Shown piece after piece: positions 1 to 6,200 of a DNA stretch of 9,669 nucleotides (position 1 is the first letter of the stretch; each line of letters starts with the position of its first letter). Below the pieces are notes generated by a model. The model saw nothing but the letters and a program-made list of their open reading frames with translations, was not told where the DNA came from and ran no database searches. Both the position numbers and the translations under genes were made by a program. Location: the NCBI GenBank assembly GCA_945870475.1, contig CAMBSR010000074.1, positions 1 through 9,669 of the forward strand. Direction: 5' to 3'. This stretch comes from Phycisphaera mikurensis NBRC 102666 (lineage in GTDB: Bacteria > Planctomycetota > Phycisphaerae > Phycisphaerales > SM1A02).

Positions 1-1
1 C

Positions 2-337
2 GGCGAGCACGTGAGCGCACTGCCCGAGGGTGCCGCGCTCGTCATGCAGGGCCAGCACTGCAAGGTGCAGGCCTTCCGCGTGGGTGCCCTGAGCTACGGC
101 ATCCAGTACCACCCCGAGTGGACGCGCGAGACCATCAACGGCGAGATCGACTCCGCCACCGACGCCGAACTGGCGGCCGCCGGCACCACCAAGGCCGCCC
201 TGCGCCAGGCCACCGCGGAGCACTACCCCGCAGCCGAGCGCAATGCCACGCGCGTCTTCGACGCCGTCAACCTGGTGCTCTTCCCCGCCTCCCGCCAGCA
301 GACCGGGCTGGTGGCGCCGGGCTGGGTGCATCACTGA
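2..337 (+). CDS. Class I glutamine amidotransferase, C-terminal part (partial at 5' end)
   Basis: This is the C-terminal portion of a class I glutamine amidotransferase-like protein. The frame is open from base 2, so the gene starts before the window and the GTG at 11 is only an internal Val codon. Visible family signatures are a GEHV...LPEGA stretch, a C-x-V-QAFRVG strand, and the YGIQYHPEW block, which holds the His and Glu of the Cys-His-Glu catalytic triad. The nucleophile Cys would lie upstream, outside the window. About 70 residues follow HPEW. They are Ala-rich and helical in appearance and end in GWVHH, as in stand-alone GuaA-like amidotransferases (COG0518). Such enzymes release ammonia from glutamine, or are relatives used in peptidase or ligase roles. 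The substrate cannot be told from this fragment. A strong hairpin follows the stop codon. Confidence 0.8.
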   Translation, partial: GEHVSALPEGAALVMQGQHCKVQAFRVGALSYGIQYHPEWTRETINGEIDSATDAELAAAGTTKAALRQATAEHYPAAERNATRVFDAVNLVLFPASRQQTGLVAPGWVHH

Positions 338-370
338 CGGGAACTGCATCAACCGCACATGAACTTCCGC

Positions 371-400
371 CGCCGCCCCGGTCCAACGCCCGGGGCGGCG
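371..400 (+). terminator. GC-rich hairpin, probable terminator of the amidotransferase gene
   Basis: An 11-bp perfect stem (371-381 pairing with 390-400; arms CGCCGCCCCGG and CCGGGGCGGCG) encloses an 8-nt loop. It begins 34 nt after the amidotransferase stop codon. Only TTACCTT follows it, not a true T-tract, so intrinsic termination may be weak or factor-assisted. The hairpin ends 13 nt before the yraN start codon and could instead affect yraN translation. Confidence 0.5.
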
Positions 401-413
401 TTACCTTCGGGGC

Positions 414-815
414 ATGGGAGAAGCTCCGGGAAACCACACGGGACATGCACGCGCAGCACTCGGGGCACTGGGCGAGGCAGCGGCTGCGGCGCACCTGGCG
501 TCGCATGGCTACTGCGTGATCGAGCGCAACCTGCGCATCGGCGACGACGAGGCCGACATCGTGGCACTGGCGCCGGGGGGCGCAGTGGCCGTGGTGGAGG
601 TGAAGACGCGTCGCGGTGCGTGGAACCCCGAGGAGCGCGTGGACCACGTCAAGCAAGGAAACCTGGTGCGGCTTGCAGCGACGCTCGCGGAGCGGCCCGA
701 GTTCCGGGAGCGGTTGTTCCAGTTCGACGTGGTGGCCGTGTCAGTGGATGCTGGCGGCGGGACGTCCGTGATGCACTGGCCGCATGCGTTTGATGCGTCG
801 GGGTCGCCGTGGTGA
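414..815 (+). CDS. yraN: YraN/UPF0102 family endonuclease-fold protein
   Basis: This is a 133-residue protein of the UPF0102 (YraN) family, which has a restriction-endonuclease-like PD-(D/E)xK fold and is often found near replication or recombination genes. Its cellular role is not well defined. Seen in the sequence: G20-E21 followed by an Ala-rich helix (GEAAAAAHLASHGY), then E/RN-LR (residues 37-41), E46-A-D48-I in place of the common GEIDLI, VVEVKTRRG with E62 and K64, K80 in the following helix, and FQFDVVAV near the end. E21, D48, E62 and K64 fit the expected active-site positions, so it looks intact. The length is normal for the family. The ATG at 414 is the first start in frame that keeps the N-terminal GE helix whole. 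It lacks a clear Shine-Dalgarno and lies just after a hairpin, so the exact start is uncertain. Confidence 0.82.
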   Translation: MGEAPGNHTGHARAALGALGEAAAAAHLASHGYCVIERNLRIGDDEADIVALAPGGAVAVVEVKTRRGAWNPEERVDHVKQGNLVRLAATLAERPEFRERLFQFDVVAVSVDAGGGTSVMHWPHAFDASGSPW

Positions 816-827
816 GGTCATTGTGCT

Positions 828-852
828 GCCTTGCGGGGCGGGCGGCATGGCG
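828..852 (+). repeat. Extra copy of the 25-bp repeat core
   Basis: Bases 828-852 are identical to 891-915 and 1289-1313, which lie inside the two long direct repeats (central sequence CTTGCGGGGCGGGCGGC). This copy is isolated and starts 12 nt after the yraN stop codon. It is offset 63 bp from the next copy, so the upstream end of the cluster looks like a partial or degenerate repeat unit. Confidence 0.85.
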
Positions 853-878
853 GTCACGCGAAGCCGATCCCGCAGGGG

Positions 879-998
879 ACTGGCCCCGTCGCCTTGCGGG
901 GCGGGCGGCATGGCGCCGCCACTGCCCCTCCGGCGAGGGGGCCAGGCACCGTGAGTGCCAATGGCGTCGGTTCGGCAATGGCCTCACCGCCGCTGGTG
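879..998 (+). repeat. Long direct repeat, copy 1
   Basis: This is a 120-bp unit matching 1277-1396 at 113 of 120 positions by eye, with no gaps. Five of the seven differences are clustered at 950-954. Similarity stops abruptly at both ends. Internal hairpins are visible: GCCCCG (883-888) with CGGGGC (897-902), GGCGGC (904-909) with GCCGCC (915-920), an imperfect GCCCCTC/GAGGGGGC pair around 924-942, and CACC/GGTG at 985-998. The structure resembles dispersed palindromic intergenic repeats (REP/BIME-like). No transposase is associated. Confidence 0.85.
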
Positions 999-1033
999 TG
1001 AATATGAGCATGATGCGAATGTCACGTGTGCGA

Positions 1034-1212
1034 GCACCCGCAGCGAGCACGGGACCCCTGGCCCGAGGCGTCGACAAGCGCGAAGTCCGGCAGCATGACT
1101 TCTGATTACTCCCGGGTGCCGCCCGGACGAGCGGTTGTCGTCGAGGCCGAGAGGAGCCGGGTGGAACGAGGCCGTCCGCGGGACAGGGGTCCCGTGCGCA
1201 GCGAAGGGTGCG
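1034..1212. repeat. Large imperfect inverted repeat (palindromic element)
   Basis: The core arm GCACGGGACCCCTG at 1047-1060 has its exact reverse complement at 1184-1197. Complementarity extends outward to GCACCC (1034-1039) against GGGTGC (1206-1211) across a short mismatched bulge. It extends inward to CCCG.GG. A second nested pair, roughly 1067-1090 against 1123-1147, includes GTCCGG (1085-1090) with CCGGAC (1123-1128) and CGTCGACAA with its near complement. The right arm carries about 30 extra bases between the two paired segments, so the fold would be a long stem with one large side bulge. The element sits exactly between the two direct repeats. Confidence 0.65.
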
Positions 1213-1276
1213 GTGGAACTTCGAACAGCCCGCAACGAAGAGGGCGATCGAACGCCAATCCCGGCCCCGCCCGTCT

Positions 1277-1396
1277 ACTGGCCCCGTCGCCTTGCGGGGC
1301 GGGCGGCATGGCGCCGCCGCTGCCCCTCCGGCGAGGGGGCCAGGCACGTGTTGTGCCAATGGCGTCGGTTCGGCAATGGCCTCACCACCGCTGGTG
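1277..1396 (+). repeat. Long direct repeat, copy 2
   Basis: This is the second copy of the 120-bp unit at 879-998, offset by a constant 398 bp. It has the same internal hairpins. Its end forms a cleaner small palindrome, CCACC-GCT-GGTGG at 1385-1397. It ends 38 bp before the stop codon of the minus-strand parvulin-like gene and so would lie in that gene's 3' untranslated region. Confidence 0.85.
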
Positions 1397-1434
1397 GTAC
1401 AGGCCACGTGCAAGCGCTTCACCGCCGCGTTGGT

Positions 1435-2802
1435 TCAACGACCCTGTGTTGCGCCGTTGCCCGTGCCCTTGAGCGTCTTCAGCGGATCCAGGTAGCGCTC
1501 GCGGGCCATCTGCACCAGGCGCAGTTCCATCTTGGTGATGCTCGCGCCGAGCCAGCGCTTCTGGAGCGACTGGATGTAGCGGGCCTGCTCCATGCGCTCC
1601 TGGGTGCCGCGCAGCTCGCCGCGGAGGTTGAGCTGGAGGTCCGGGTCGAAGATCGAGATGCTGCGCGGAACCTCCGTGCCGATCACCGAGAACCACGAGA
1701 TGGTGGTCCGCTGCTCGAGCGGCTCGCTCACGTCGCCCACGCCGAGCTTGCCGACCACCTTCTGCAGGTCGTCGGTCATGTCGCCCACGTTCATCTTGCC
1801 ACCCGTGGCCGTGACGGCGCGCCAGAAGCCGTGCTCCGGCATGCCGACCGCGTCGGCAACTTCCTGGAACGGCTTCTTCTCGGCCAGCATCTTCTTGACC
1901 GTCTCCACCTTGTCGGCCTGCTGTTCCTTGCTCAGGCGGATGCGTCCGAGGCGGAACAGCGGGTCCGGTGCATAGGACGAGCGGCGCTGCGAATACAGGC
2001 GTTCCACGTCACGCCAGCTCACCACCACGCGGGGATCCACCTTGCGGCGCAGGATGTCGCGCGTCAGCTCGCGGTTCTTGGTGGCGGTGACGTACTCCTC
2101 CACCGACATCTGCATCTCGTCCTCCATCGCCTCCTCGGCGCCGGAGCGCGTGCCGCCGTGCTGCGCGATGGTCTGTTCCTGGATGTCCTTCAGCCAGCCC
2201 AGGAGTCCCTGCCGCATCTCCGGCGTCAGGCGGCTCTCGGCCTCGGCAAGGATCAGTTCCGACTCCACCTGCTGGCGGAACGCCTTGCGCACGATGGCAT
2301 CCACCTGCTGGCGCGCGTTGTCCGCGTTGGGATCGCGCGCGGCCAGCAGCACGGCTGCCTCGACCTGCTTGAAGATCTCTTCCGCGAAGATCGGGCGGCC
2401 GTTGATCTGCCCCACCAGGCACTCGACCGGCCAGCGCTGGCCGACACGCAGCGACTTGCCGCTGCTCTCTTCCACGAATTCGGTCATCGGCTTCCCGGTC
2501 GCGGGGTCCATGGCGGACACCGCCTCCACGGCGCGCGTCACCTTGGTGCCGTCGGCCAGCGTCGTCACGTGCTCGAAATCGGTGGTCGAGGGAGGCTCCA
2601 CTTCCGCAAGCGGCGTGGCCACCACCTCCGGAACGTGGTCGGTGGGCGGCGTCGAGAAGGCCGCGATGTCCACGTCCTTGACGTTCTGCTCGAGTTCCGA
2701 GGTCGTGCCGCACCCGCCCCCCCACAGCGCCACCACCCCGCAAAGCGCGGCGGGCGCCAGCCGGGTTGCACATCGGGAAAGCAGGCTGCGGAGGTCATCC
2801 AT
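1435..2802 (-). CDS. SurA-like parvulin-family exported protein with lipoprotein-like signal
   Basis: This 455-residue protein is probably an envelope folding factor of the SurA/parvulin (peptidyl-prolyl isomerase) superfamily. Residues 1-31 look like an export signal: Arg residues at 5, 10 and 14, a hydrophobic stretch LAPAALCGVVALW, then GGGC with Cys31 as a possible lipid-modified residue. Gly at -3 is not a canonical lipobox. A Pro/Thr/Glu-rich linker (about 45-120) follows. Next come VGQINGRPIFAEEIF (130-144), which matches the opening of SurA-type N-terminal domains, and a long helical Glu/Arg-rich region. A parvulin-like domain at about 280-380 contains FRLGRIRLSKEQQ, a KPFQEVADAVG helix, TGGKMNVGDM and LGVGDVSEPL. 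The C-terminal helix (400-440) resembles the tail of SurA-like proteins. The parvulin domain is divergent, so the protein may act as a chaperone without isomerase activity. The gene converges on yraN and diverges from the DUF1844 gene. Confidence 0.72.
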   Translation of the reverse strand: MDDLRSLLSRCATRLAPAALCGVVALWGGGCGTTSELEQNVKDVDIAAFSTPPTDHVPEVVATPLAEVEPPSTTDFEHVTTLADGTKVTRAVEAVSAMDPATGKPMTEFVEESSGKSLRVGQRWPVECLVGQINGRPIFAEEIFKQVEAAVLLAARDPNADNARQQVDAIVRKAFRQQVESELILAEAESRLTPEMRQGLLGWLKDIQEQTIAQHGGTRSGAEEAMEDEMQMSVEEYVTATKNRELTRDILRRKVDPRVVVSWRDVERLYSQRRSSYAPDPLFRLGRIRLSKEQQADKVETVKKMLAEKKPFQEVADAVGMPEHGFWRAVTATGGKMNVGDMTDDLQKVVGKLGVGDVSEPLEQRTTISWFSVIGTEVPRSISIFDPDLQLNLRGELRGTQERMEQARYIQSLQKRWLGASITKMELRLVQMARERYLDPLKTLKGTGNGATQGR

Positions 2803-2863
2803 GACTTCGCGGGATTGTACGCCCGGGCCGTCCTATACTTCCCGGCTCCCCGAAAGGACCACG
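2803..2863. promoter_or_regulatory. Divergent intergenic region with two -10-like hexamers
   Basis: These 61 bp separate the start codons of the minus-strand parvulin-like gene and the plus-strand DUF1844 gene, so they must hold both promoters unless either is read from inside the neighbour. TATACT at 2834-2839 resembles a plus-strand -10 box, and TACAAT (complement of 2814-2819) a minus-strand one. I see no good -35 element for either. AAAGGA at 2853-2858 is a clear Shine-Dalgarno, 5 nt before the DUF1844 ATG. Confidence 0.35.
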
Positions 2864-3385
2864 ATGACCGATCCGACCCGCCAGCATCCCTCCGACGGCC
2901 CTGCCCCCAGCCTCCACGTCGACAGCGACTGGAAGGCACAGGCCGAGGCAGAGCGCACGCGCCTGGCGGAGAAGGAAGCCGCGCTGCAGGCACGCACCGC
3001 CGAGGGCGGTCCCGAGCAGCTGCCGCCCGCAGAGTTCCGCAGCCTGGTGGGGCTCCTCGCCTCGCAGGCGGTGATGGGGCTCGGCACCATGGCCGACCCG
3101 CAGGGGCGCGTCGTGGTCGACCTCGAGGGCTCGAAGTTCGCCATCGACCTCCTGAAGGTGCTCGAGGAGAAGACCAAGGGCAACCTCACCCCCGAGGAAG
3201 CCGGCGAGATCGAGGAAGTGAACCGCGAACTCGCCATGCGCTTCACCGCCATCACCCGCATGGTGGCCGAGCAGATGAGCCGTGCCCCCGGCTCCGTCAC
3301 CACCAGCCCCGCCAATCTCAGTGCCACCGCCGCCCCGGCCGCTTCCAAGCCGGCCCGCGCCGCAAGCAAGCTCATCATCCCCTGA
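2864..3385 (+). CDS. DUF1844 family protein
   Basis: This is a 173-residue protein with a DUF1844 domain, a family of unknown function found in several bacterial phyla. The first 50 or so residues are polar and charged (KAQAEAERTRLAEKEAALQ), probably a helical or disordered lead-in. The domain runs from about residue 56 to 130: LVGLLASQAVMGLG, a DLEGSKFAIDLLKVL helix and the diagnostic EEKTKGNLTPEEAGEIE segment. It ends in an Ala/Ser/Pro-rich tail (about 140-173). No signal peptide or membrane segment is seen, so it is likely cytoplasmic. The start is set by AAAGGA 5 nt before the ATG; the frame is open much further upstream, but that part is antisense to the parvulin-like gene. sdhC follows after 45 bp on the same strand, so the gene may be first in the sdhCA transcript. 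Confidence 0.8.
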   Translation: MTDPTRQHPSDGPAPSLHVDSDWKAQAEAERTRLAEKEAALQARTAEGGPEQLPPAEFRSLVGLLASQAVMGLGTMADPQGRVVVDLEGSKFAIDLLKVLEEKTKGNLTPEEAGEIEEVNRELAMRFTAITRMVAEQMSRAPGSVTTSPANLSATAAPAASKPARAASKLIIP

Positions 3386-3430
3386 CCCACGCACAGCGCA
3401 CGCGCCTGCCCGATACGGACACCTGCATCC

Positions 3431-4252
3431 ATGACCCACACGAAGCATGCCCCCGCCACCGGCGGTTCGCTCCTCGCGAAGCACTACTTCCTCCTCCGCC
3501 GCCTGCACTCGCTCTCCGGCATCGTGCCGATCGGCGTCTTCCTGTTCCCGCACCTCTTCACCAACAGCTCCATCATGTGGGCGCGGTGGACCAGCCCCAC
3601 CTCCACGGAGCCGGGCGTGGTGCGCGGGATCGAGACCTTCCAGGACGAGGTCAACTTCATCCACTCGATTCCGTTCCTCACGCTGATCGAGGTGTTCGGC
3701 ATCTGGATGCCGCTGGCGTTCCACGCGGTGTTCGGCGTGTATCTCGCCTCCACCGGGCACGTCAACGTGCAGCGCTACGCGTACCAGGACAACTGGCGCT
3801 ACGTCTGGCAGCGCATCACGGGCTACGTGGCGTTCCTCTTCATCTTCATGCACATCTCGAGCCTTCGCTGGGGCTGGACCTACGGCGGGCTCTTCCCGTC
3901 CTTCGATCCACACCACGCCGCCTCCTCCACCGCGGTGCACTTCCAGGGCGGTTCGGCCGGCCTGCTGATGGCTGCCTTCTACCTGGTGTGCGTGCTCTCC
4001 ATCGTCTTCCACTTCGCCAACGGCCTGTGGACGGCGGGCATCACCTGGGGACTCACCCTGAGCGCCCCGGCCATGAAGCGCTGGGGCCAGGTGTGCGCCT
4101 CCGTGGGCATCGTCCTCGCCGTGGCGGGCGTCATGTCCGTCTACGGCTTTGCCACGCTGGACGTGGCCACGGCCAGGGAAGTGGAGGCGCGCAAGCACGA
4201 CTCCGCCGCCACGTCCCCTGCCGCCATGCCCGCACCCACCGAAACCCACTGA
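3431..4252 (+). CDS. sdhC: Succinate dehydrogenase di-heme cytochrome b subunit (membrane anchor)
   Basis: This is a 273-residue membrane anchor of succinate:quinone oxidoreductase, of the single-subunit, five-helix, di-heme type known from Bacillus subtilis SdhC and Wolinella FrdC. It passes electrons from SdhB to quinone, probably menaquinone. Five hydrophobic segments are visible at about 27-46, 80-106, 128-149, 175-205 and 218-240. The histidines H26, H41, H98, H141 and H194 sit in RLHSLSG, FPHLF, AFHAVFG, FMHIS and FHFANG contexts. The H26-H41 spacing equals that of H13-H28 in B. subtilis, and H41, H98, H141 and H194 are the expected four heme ligands. The position two residues before H194 is Val, not the Glu used in the Wolinella fumarate reductase E-pathway. 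The protein is longer than B. subtilis SdhC through larger loops (51-78 and 150-172) and a polar Ala/Pro tail. sdhA follows after 46 bp. Confidence 0.93.
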   Translation: MTHTKHAPATGGSLLAKHYFLLRRLHSLSGIVPIGVFLFPHLFTNSSIMWARWTSPTSTEPGVVRGIETFQDEVNFIHSIPFLTLIEVFGIWMPLAFHAVFGVYLASTGHVNVQRYAYQDNWRYVWQRITGYVAFLFIFMHISSLRWGWTYGGLFPSFDPHHAASSTAVHFQGGSAGLLMAAFYLVCVLSIVFHFANGLWTAGITWGLTLSAPAMKRWGQVCASVGIVLAVAGVMSVYGFATLDVATAREVEARKHDSAATSPAAMPAPTETH

Positions 4253-4298
4253 CCGCGCCGCGATACACGCCTACAGTTCAACGGAGGACGGAACACCC

Positions 4299-6176
4299 AT
4301 GAGCACCAAGAACCAGCGCGTCATCATCGTCGGAGGCGGCCTCGCCGGACTGGCCGGAGCCGTCAAGTGCGCCGAGCTCGGCGTCCAGGTCGACCTCTTC
4401 AGCGTCGTCCCCGTCAAGCGCAGCCACTCGGTGTGCGCGCAGGGCGGCATCAACGCCTGCAACGACGTCGCCCGCCAGCAGGGCTTCAGCGAGTGGGAGC
4501 ACTTCCAGGAGACCGTCTACGGCGGTGACTTCCTGGCGCAGCAGGCCCCCGTCTACGAGATGGCCCACTGGGCGCCGCGCGTCATCGATCTCTTCGACCG
4601 CATGGGCGTGCCTTTCAACCGCACGCAGGAGGGGCGCCACGACCTGCGCCTCTTCGGCGGCTCGCTCTACAAGCGCACCCACTTCTCCGGCGCCACCACC
4701 GGCCAGCAGCTCCTCTACTCCCTCGACGAGCAGGCGCGCCGCGCCACCGACGAGGGCAAGATCACCCAGTGGATCCACTGGGAGTTCCTGCGCCCGATCG
4801 TCGACGCCGACGGCACCTGCCGCGGCATCGTGGCGCAGGACCAGCGCACCATGCAGGTGCGCGCCTTCCGCGCCGACGCGGTGGCGATGGCCAACGGCGG
4901 CCTCGGCCTGGTGTACGGCAAGAGCACCAACAGCATCATGTGCAACGGCGCGGCCTCCGGCCGCTGCTACCGCCACGGCGTGAAGTTCGCCAACAGCGAG
5001 TTCGTCCAGGTGCACCCCACCGCCATCCCCGGCGCCGACAAGCTGCGCCTCATGAGCGAGAGCGCCCGCGGCGAAGGCGGCCGCGTCTGGGTGCCGCGCA
5101 AGAAGGGCGACAACCGCGATCCGCGGCAGATCCCGGACGCCGACCGCTACTACTTCCTCGAAGAGCGCTACCCCTCGTACGGCAACCTCGTGCCCCGCGA
5201 CATCGCGACGCGCGAGATCTTCTCCATCTGCGTGGAGGACGGCATGGGCGTCGGCGGGCAGCGCCAGGTCTACCTCGACCTCTCGCACCTCGACCGCGAG
5301 TACATCGAGCGCAAGCTCGGCGGCATCATCGAGATCTACCGCAAGTTCGTGGGCGAGGACCCCGCAGAGGTGCCGATGCGCATCTTCCCGGGCGTCCACT
5401 ACTCGATGGGCGGCATGTACGTGCAGTACGCGCCCAAGCCCGACAACAAGGGCATCATCCAGGGCGACCCGAAGAACCTGATGACCAACGTCGACGGCCT
5501 CTACGCCCTCGGCGAGTGCAACTACCAGTACCACGGCGCCAACCGCCTGGGCGCGAACGCGCTGCTGAGCTGTACGTTCGACGGCCTCTTCGGTGGCTTC
5601 TCGATCGTCAACTACGCTCGCACCAATGCATCGCGCGCCGAGGCCCCCGCCTCGCTCTTCGACGATGCGGTGCGCGCCGAGGAATCCACGGCGAAGGCGC
5701 TCGCGGAATCCAAGGGCACCGAGAACCCCTACGCCATCGGCCACGAGCTCGGCGAGGAGATGACCGAGTCGAGCACGGTGGTCAAGAGCGCCGAGCGCCT
5801 CACGCGCGCCCGCCGCAACCTGGATGCACTGCGCGAGCGCTATTCGCGGATCGGCCTGAGCGACACCGGCACCTGGACCAACCAGAACCTGGCGTACGCA
5901 CGCGCCCTCGGCGACATGCTGGCCCTGGCCGACGCCATGCTCGCCTGCGGCGATGCCCGCAAGGAGAGCCGCGGCAGCCATTTCCGCACCGACTTCCCCG
6001 AGCGCAACGACGCGGAATTCATGAAGACCTCGCTCGCCACGTGGAACCCGTCCACGCAGCGCTGCGACGTCTCGTGGGAAGCCGTGGAACCGACGCTCGT
6101 GGCACCCCGCGCGCGCACGTACGGCAAGAAGGACGGCAGCGCCGCGAAGGAACCGGCCACGGCCGGCGCGCACTGA
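4299..6176 (+). CDS. sdhA: Succinate dehydrogenase flavoprotein subunit
   Basis: This 625-residue catalytic flavoprotein oxidises succinate to fumarate and reduces covalently bound FAD. Motifs in order: the dinucleotide fold VGGGLAGL (11-18); RSHSVCAQGGIN with H43 as the expected covalent FAD attachment site; GLVYGKSTNS; QVHPTAIPG with H239; SESARGEGG (253-261); NLVPRDIATREI with R300, the likely catalytic proton-shuttle Arg; FPGVHYSMGG with H367; and GECNYQYHGANRLGANALLSC (405-425) closing the flavin site. The RVW...YYFLEERYPSYGNLVPRD insertion is typical of the B. subtilis/Wolinella branch rather than the E. coli/mitochondrial branch. The length is normal. The ATG at 4299 is chosen for its GGAGG 11 nt upstream and because the dinucleotide fold starts at once; the frame is open upstream inside sdhC. 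It converges on the GT-C gene with a 21-bp gap. Fumarate reductase activity cannot be excluded from sequence. Confidence 0.96.
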   Translation: MSTKNQRVIIVGGGLAGLAGAVKCAELGVQVDLFSVVPVKRSHSVCAQGGINACNDVARQQGFSEWEHFQETVYGGDFLAQQAPVYEMAHWAPRVIDLFDRMGVPFNRTQEGRHDLRLFGGSLYKRTHFSGATTGQQLLYSLDEQARRATDEGKITQWIHWEFLRPIVDADGTCRGIVAQDQRTMQVRAFRADAVAMANGGLGLVYGKSTNSIMCNGAASGRCYRHGVKFANSEFVQVHPTAIPGADKLRLMSESARGEGGRVWVPRKKGDNRDPRQIPDADRYYFLEERYPSYGNLVPRDIATREIFSICVEDGMGVGGQRQVYLDLSHLDREYIERKLGGIIEIYRKFVGEDPAEVPMRIFPGVHYSMGGMYVQYAPKPDNKGIIQGDPKNLMTNVDGLYALGECNYQYHGANRLGANALLSCTFDGLFGGFSIVNYARTNASRAEAPASLFDDAVRAEESTAKALAESKGTENPYAIGHELGEEMTESSTVVKSAERLTRARRNLDALRERYSRIGLSDTGTWTNQNLAYARALGDMLALADAMLACGDARKESRGSHFRTDFPERNDAEFMKTSLATWNPSTQRCDVSWEAVEPTLVAPRARTYGKKDGSAAKEPATAGAH

Positions 6177-6177
6177 G

Positions 6178-6200
6178 CGCAGGTCACCGAACGCAGGTCA
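6178..6200. repeat. Short direct repeat at the sdhA / glycosyltransferase junction
   Basis: CGCAGGTCA occurs at 6178-6186 and again at 6192-6200, with 14-nt periodicity. The first copy is in the 21-bp convergent gap; the second overlaps the stop codon of the minus-strand gene. No hairpin or T-tract terminator is visible in this gap. Confidence 0.6.

Larger units (their letters stand above)
816..1434. other. Gene-free convergent interval holding a repeat cluster
   Basis: This 619-bp interval lies between the 3' ends of yraN (+) and the parvulin-like gene (-). I see no convincing coding sequence. The frames that stay open here give Arg/Pro/Ala-rich, low-complexity translations with no family motif. 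What it holds is repeated and self-complementary DNA: a short core copy at 828-852, two ~120-bp direct repeats at 879-998 and 1277-1396, and a large imperfect inverted repeat at about 1034-1212. Both flanking genes read into it, so it could act as a two-sided terminator. Remaining unexplained single-copy DNA lies at about 1213-1276. Confidence 0.7.

Noticed and set aside
11..337. Complete small gene starting at GTG 11
   Set aside because: The same frame continues to the window edge with family-like sequence (GEH before the GTG), so this is the tail of a larger amidotransferase.
1034..1212. Possible retron-type or group II intron RNA from the palindrome
   Set aside because: No reverse transcriptase or other partner gene is present in the window. 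The structure alone does not support it.
828..1396. Possible CRISPR array from the three 25-bp identical cores
   Set aside because: Spacing is irregular (63 and 398 bp), similarity extends well beyond the core in two copies, and no cas genes are nearby.
649..1422. Minus-strand open frame through the repeat cluster (257 codons)
   Set aside because: It overlaps yraN antisense and translates the repeats into Arg/Pro/Ala-rich sequence. Repeat-derived frames like this commonly appear as spurious hypothetical proteins.
2795..4249. Long minus-strand open frame (484 codons) opposite DUF1844 and sdhC
   Set aside because: Its translation is Gly/Glu/His/Arg-rich and low in complexity, while the plus strand has clear membrane and heme-ligand patterns.
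1135..4302. Very long open frame (about 1055 codons) on the plus strand
   Set aside because: It runs antisense to the parvulin-like gene and out of frame through DUF1844 and sdhC. Its translation is rich in His/Arg/Leu/Ala with no motif. It is the expected shadow of GC-rich coding DNA.
4278..6173. Long minus-strand open frame (631 codons) opposite sdhA
   Set aside because: It is the mirror frame of sdhA, with an Ala/Val/Gly/His-rich translation and no family signature. sdhA is certain from its motifs.
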